DNA from: Acidobacteriota bacterium
GTDB lineage: Bacteria; Acidobacteriota; Blastocatellia; Pyrinomonadales; Pyrinomonadaceae
DNA length: 64,000 nt
Reading direction: 5' to 3'
NCBI GenBank assembly: GCA_019242475.1
Contig: JAFAVK010000023.1
Span: forward strand, 62,001-126,000
Positions 60,704-64,000 of this stretch are shown here, in pieces. The translations under genes were made by a program, and so were the position numbers. Numbering within the stretch: the first letter of the stretch is position 1; every line of letters starts with the position of its first letter. Below the pieces are notes generated by a model. The model saw nothing but the letters and a program-made list of their open reading frames with translations. It had not been told where the DNA came from and ran no database searches.

Positions 60704-62491
60704 TCAGCGGATGCGCGTCATCTGGCGCCAGAAGAAGCGGCCGAGGCGTGAGAAGGCGTTGCGGTCGCGGGCGGCCTGCTGCTGCTCGGGGGTGAAGCCG
60801 AGGGCGGCGAGGAGCTGCGGGTTGGGCGGGGCGATGTCTTCGTCGCCGTGGCGCTCGGAGAGCCAGCGGTTGAAGGTGCGCGTGAGCGCGCGGCGCTGCG
60901 GGAGTTCGGCGACCGCCGCGAAGGCGGCGCGGAGGTCTTCGGTCTCCGCCACTTCTAAACGGTTCGCCTCGTAGTAGCCGCGCAGCGCTTTGAAGAAGCG
61001 CTCCTCGCCTAGAAGCCTGCGCAGCTCGACGAACATGAGCGCGCCCTTGCCGGCGACGACCGCGGCGTACTGGAAGGAGTTGCGGTACTCGCGCGCGGGG
61101 CGGTCGGCCGTCACGTCCTCGCCGCCGAAGGTGCGGTAGACCTGGTAGACGCCGCGGAGCTGGTCGTCCTGCACCTGCTGCGCGCTCTCCGCGCCGCGCA
61201 CGTCCTGCACGTAGAGCAGCGCCGAGAACTGCGAGAGCGCCTCGTGCAGCACGGGCTCGCGCGCGGGGTCGCTGCCGACCGCGCCGCCCCACCACTGCCG
61301 CGCCACGCCCTGCGCCGCGGCGAACTCAAGATTATCCTCGACGCTCGCGCGCTGCTCGCGCACCAGCTCGGGCAGCGCGCGCATCGCGGGCGAGTCGAAG
61401 TCCACGTAGAAGGCGCCGGCGATGACGGCGAGCCCGGAGAACTCCGCACTGCCGAAGCCGGCGACGAGCGGCGCCTCCGTCACCGTGACGCTCTTGAGGG
61501 GCAGCGGGCCGAAGCGCGCCGCGAACGTGCGCGCCGCGTCGGCCGCAACGTTGAGGACGCGCCGCCCGACCTTCTCGTGCTCGGGCGTGTAGACGGAGCG
61601 CACGCGGACGCCGCCCGCCTCGCGCTCCTCCGCGCGCAAAGTGCGGCCCGCCACGAGCGCGAAGCCGCGCAGGTCTTCGCCCGCGAAGGCGAACTGGGGT
61701 TTGTGCCCCGGGCCTGGCTCCGGCCCCTGCCCGCAGGAGGCGAAGAGGTTGACGCCCTCGGCGGTCTCGACCTCGACCTCGTAGTCGGCCACGTCGGTGA
61801 AGAAGGTCTCGCCGACGCTCGGCTCGACCTTGCGCTGCCAGTCGTCGCCCTCGCGCGCGGCGAGGACGGGGTGGAAGCCGGCGAGCATCATCACGCCGCG
61901 CGAGACGAAGTTGGTGTCGCGCGCGCGCCGTATCTCGCGCGTGTCGCGCATGGCCGCGCCGACCTGCTGGACGACGTGCGCCGTGAGGCTCGTCTCGTCG
62001 GGGTCGATCTCGGGGACGGTGCCTTTGAAGGCGAGCTCGATCTCGGCGGCCGTGCCGGGCGCGACCGCCTCGCGGAGCTGGACGCGCAGCGTCACCGCGT
62101 CGGCGTCATCCGCCGTGAAGGGGAGCAGCTGGCCGCCTTCGCCCGCGCGCACCGCGGTCACCAGGAGTCGCGGCTCTTCGGGCGCGGCCGCGTCGGCCTG
62201 CGCGCCCGCGCGCTCGTCCTCCGCGCGCAGGTTCGGGTAGAGGTGGAAGTAGACGACCGACGCCGGGCGGTCGTCGAGGTTCACCCAGCGCACGCGCTCG
62301 CGCCCCGTGTACGTGCGCGCGTCGAAGTCCAAATCGAAATTGATGCGGTAGAGCGTGCGCGGCAGTTCGTTCTTCGCCTGCCTGTTCGCGCCGCCTTGCC
62401 GCGCGAGCGCCGCGCAGAGCAGGGCGAGTGACAGCAGCGTGAGCGCCGCCAAACGACCCGGAAGAATTGTTACTGCTCCGCCTTGTTTCAT
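60704..62491 (-). CDS. Exported M1-peptidase-like protein with lost zinc site
   Basis: 595 residues with a signal peptide (LAALTLLSLALLCAALA). The N-terminal beta-sandwich begins RINFDLDFDARTYTGRERVRWVN as in M1 aminopeptidases. In the catalytic domain HExxH is replaced by QGVAR at 394-398, just before QWWG, while LHEALSQF keeps a Glu at the third-ligand position. The family's tyrosine region is weakly present (YRNSFQYAAVVAGKGALMF). As with the M1-like protein at 31.9-34.1 kb, catalysis is not expected; a binding or scaffold role is likely. The ATG at 62491 starts the signal peptide; the frame extends upstream without homology. Confidence 0.87.
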   Translation of the reverse strand: MKQGGAVTILPGRLAALTLLSLALLCAALARQGGANRQAKNELPRTLYRINFDLDFDARTYTGRERVRWVNLDDRPASVVYFHLYPNLRAEDERAGAQADAAAPEEPRLLVTAVRAGEGGQLLPFTADDADAVTLRVQLREAVAPGTAAEIELAFKGTVPEIDPDETSLTAHVVQQVGAAMRDTREIRRARDTNFVSRGVMMLAGFHPVLAAREGDDWQRKVEPSVGETFFTDVADYEVEVETAEGVNLFASCGQGPEPGPGHKPQFAFAGEDLRGFALVAGRTLRAEEREAGGVRVRSVYTPEHEKVGRRVLNVAADAARTFAARFGPLPLKSVTVTEAPLVAGFGSAEFSGLAVIAGAFYVDFDSPAMRALPELVREQRASVEDNLEFAAAQGVARQWWGGAVGSDPAREPVLHEALSQFSALLYVQDVRGAESAQQVQDDQLRGVYQVYRTFGGEDVTADRPAREYRNSFQYAAVVAGKGALMFVELRRLLGEERFFKALRGYYEANRLEVAETEDLRAAFAAVAELPQRRALTRTFNRWLSERHGDEDIAPPNPQLLAALGFTPEQQQAARDRNAFSRLGRFFWRQMTRIR

Positions 62492-62516
62492 CGACAGCCT
62501 TCCGCCTCGATGTCTT

Positions 62517-64000
62517 TCAACGTCCGCGCTCGGTGATGGTGACGGAGCGGATGCGATCGCCGCGCACGATGCGGTCAACCACGTCCATCCCCTCGACGAC
62601 GCGGCCGAAGACCGTGTAGCCGCCGTCAAGGTGCGGCTGCGGCGAGTGCGTGACGAACCACTGCGAGCCGCCCGTGTCCTTGCCCGAGAGCGCCATGCCG
62701 ACCGCGCCGCGGTTGTACGGCACCTCGTTGATCTCGCAGCGTATCTGGTAGCCGGGGCCGCCGTTGCCGTCGCCGCGCGGGTCGCCGCCCTGCACGACGA
62801 AGTTGGGCACGACGCGGTGGAAGAGGACGTTGTTGAAGTAGTTCCGACGCGCGAGCCCCACGAAGTTATCGACCGTGAGCGGGGCTTCTTCGGGCAGCAG
62901 CTCCATCGTGAACGCCCCCTTGTCCGTCATAATCACGGCGCGCACGGTCTTGCCGATGCGCGCCAGCGCCCGCTCGTAGTCCTCTCGGTGGTTGCGCGTG
63001 TTGACGGTCTCGACCCGGCGCTCGTTCGCGGGGCCGCCCGCGCGCTCGCGCAGGATGTCGGCCGCGCGGCGCCGCACGAGGTAGTCGGTCGTCGCCTCAA
63101 GCGCCGACTTGACGGCCGGCTCGACCTCCGCCCCCTGCTGCTTCGCGAGCGCGCCCAGGACGGAGAGCGCCGCGTCGTCCGTCTCGTCTTGCAGCGCGCG
63201 CGGCAGCGCGTCGGCGAGAGCGCGCGCGGTGTCGGGCTCGGGCGGCAGTTCCGAGAGGATGTCTGCGGCCGTGGCGCGCGCGATCACGTCCGGGTTGGAG
63301 AGCGCCGCGCGCGCGACCGCGTCGAGGTCAACCGGCTTGAAGGCCGCGAGCGAGCGCAGAAGGTCGGGCAGCGCCGAGGGCGGCGTGGAAGGGCTCTGCA
63401 CGAGCGCGCGCAGGGCGATCTGCGCGTCGGCCTGAAGGCTGACGACGCTGTTGCCGACCTGCGCGCTCGTCACGCCGGCCAGCTCGCCCAGCCCCTGCGC
63501 CAGCGCCGAGACCTTCTGCCAGGTCACGCCCGCCGCGCCGCGCCGCGAGGCTTGCGCGACGAAGTCCGCGACCGCCTTGTCGCGCAGGTACTGCGTCGGC
63601 GCGATGCGCGCCAGCGCCGTCTCGACCTCGGGCGCGACCACGCCGGCCTCGCGCGCCGCGCGGAGCAGCGTCAGCGCGCGCTCGTCGTTCGAGTTCGCGA
63701 GCACGCGCCCCATCGCGGTCGCCACTTCCAAAAGCTCGTTCACTTCGGGCGGGTTCACGGCGCCGCCCACGCGCGCGGACTTGTAGGCGGCGAACAGCTC
63801 GCCGCCGCGGCGCACGAGCGGGTCGGCGGCGCGCGGCTCCTTGATCTGCGCGAGCGCGCGGACGGCGCTCACCCGCACGCGCTCGTCCGCGTCCGTCCCC
63901 GCGTGCTGCGCGAGCACTTCGAAGGCGGCGGCGTCCTCGGCCGCGCCGAGCGCGCGCGCGGCGTTGGCGCGCGCCACCGGGTCGGCGTCCGTCGCCAGCA
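62517..64000 (-). CDS. HEAT-repeat protein with C-terminal cyclophilin domain, 5'-truncated by the window edge
   Basis: At least 494 residues on the minus strand; the frame is open to the window edge, so the true start lies outside. Residues to about 320 are HEAT/armadillo-like helical repeats (ARANAARALGAAEDAAAFEVL; RVSAVRALAQIKEPRAADPL). The C-terminal 160 residues are a cyclophilin-type peptidyl-prolyl isomerase: MTDKGAFTMELLPEEAPLTVDNFVGLAR, FHRVVPNFVVQGGDPRGDG, GMALSGKDTGGSQWFVTHSP, with the catalytic Arg in FHRVV. A periplasmic folding helper with a binding scaffold is the likely role. Confidence 0.9.
   Translation of the reverse strand, partial: LATDADPVARANAARALGAAEDAAAFEVLAQHAGTDADERVRVSAVRALAQIKEPRAADPLVRRGGELFAAYKSARVGGAVNPPEVNELLEVATAMGRVLANSNDERALTLLRAAREAGVVAPEVETALARIAPTQYLRDKAVADFVAQASRRGAAGVTWQKVSALAQGLGELAGVTSAQVGNSVVSLQADAQIALRALVQSPSTPPSALPDLLRSLAAFKPVDLDAVARAALSNPDVIARATAADILSELPPEPDTARALADALPRALQDETDDAALSVLGALAKQQGAEVEPAVKSALEATTDYLVRRRAADILRERAGGPANERRVETVNTRNHREDYERALARIGKTVRAVIMTDKGAFTMELLPEEAPLTVDNFVGLARRNYFNNVLFHRVVPNFVVQGGDPRGDGNGGPGYQIRCEINEVPYNRGAVGMALSGKDTGGSQWFVTHSPQPHLDGGYTVFGRVVEGMDVVDRIVRGDRIRSVTITERGR

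Overview
The window is a high-GC chromosomal stretch from a Gram-negative (diderm) bacterium. An outer-membrane assembly and lipid A block (BamA, an OmpH/Skp-like chaperone, FabZ, LpxA, LpxI), a LolC/LolD-type transporter, M1- and M48-type secreted proteins and many short intergenic inverted repeats together suggest an Acidobacteriota genome, perhaps class Blastocatellia. That assignment is inference from gene content and style; no rRNA or other marker gene is present. I saw no tRNA or rRNA genes, insertion sequences, prophage or CRISPR array.

Layout. 0-4.3 kb: small membrane proteins, an SDR, a histone-H1-like protein and a broken P1-family peptidase. 4.3-16.2 kb: a 21-bp palindromic array, UvrC, a Uma2-type nuclease, an M48 protease fused to a propeller, a PfkB kinase, a response-regulator/anti-sigma hybrid, a GT39-like membrane glycosyltransferase carrying a second 21-bp palindromic array inside its reading frame, and an astacin-like protease. 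16.4-27.4 kb: envelope biogenesis (LolC/LolD, ClpC, BamA, Skp, FabZ, LpxA, LpxI). 28.7-34.1 kb: an NtrC-type two-component pair and an inactivated M1-like protein. 34.8-37.3 kb: a thiol/metal cluster made of a Cys/His-rich small protein, a probable selenoprotein (heavy-metal-associated domain with a Cys-Gly-Asn-Sec motif fused to a beta barrel, read through an in-frame TGA) and a TlpA-like thioredoxin. 37-44.5 kb: an Ate/Bpt-like transferase, a TPR protein, a 5'-nucleotidase and a tight pepA-pnuC-nadR-epimerase operon. 44.6-46.3 kb: PerR with its own PerR box, AhpC and a thioredoxin-like protein. 46.3-50.3 kb: small membrane proteins, a truncated GH43, a cupin and a collagen-like protein. 50.6-60.7 kb: a three-gene nucleic-acid cassette (Cas4-like nuclease fused to an SF1 helicase; D12-class adenine methyltransferase; DUF4011-helicase-Vsr-DUF3320 protein) that looks like a defence locus. 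60.7-64 kb: a second inactivated M1-like protein and a HEAT-cyclophilin fusion that runs off the edge.

Three signals stand out. (1) The candidate selenoprotein. (2) A genome-wide style of inverted repeat: more than a dozen gene junctions hold long hairpins whose arms are tandem 7-nt words, a different word at most loci, and the two palindromic arrays have an exact 21-bp (3 x 7) period with compensatory arm changes. (3) Several enzymes that keep their fold signature but have lost catalytic parts (FabZ, GH43, the P1 peptidase, two M1 proteins), which may reflect real decay or, for the deletions, assembly error.
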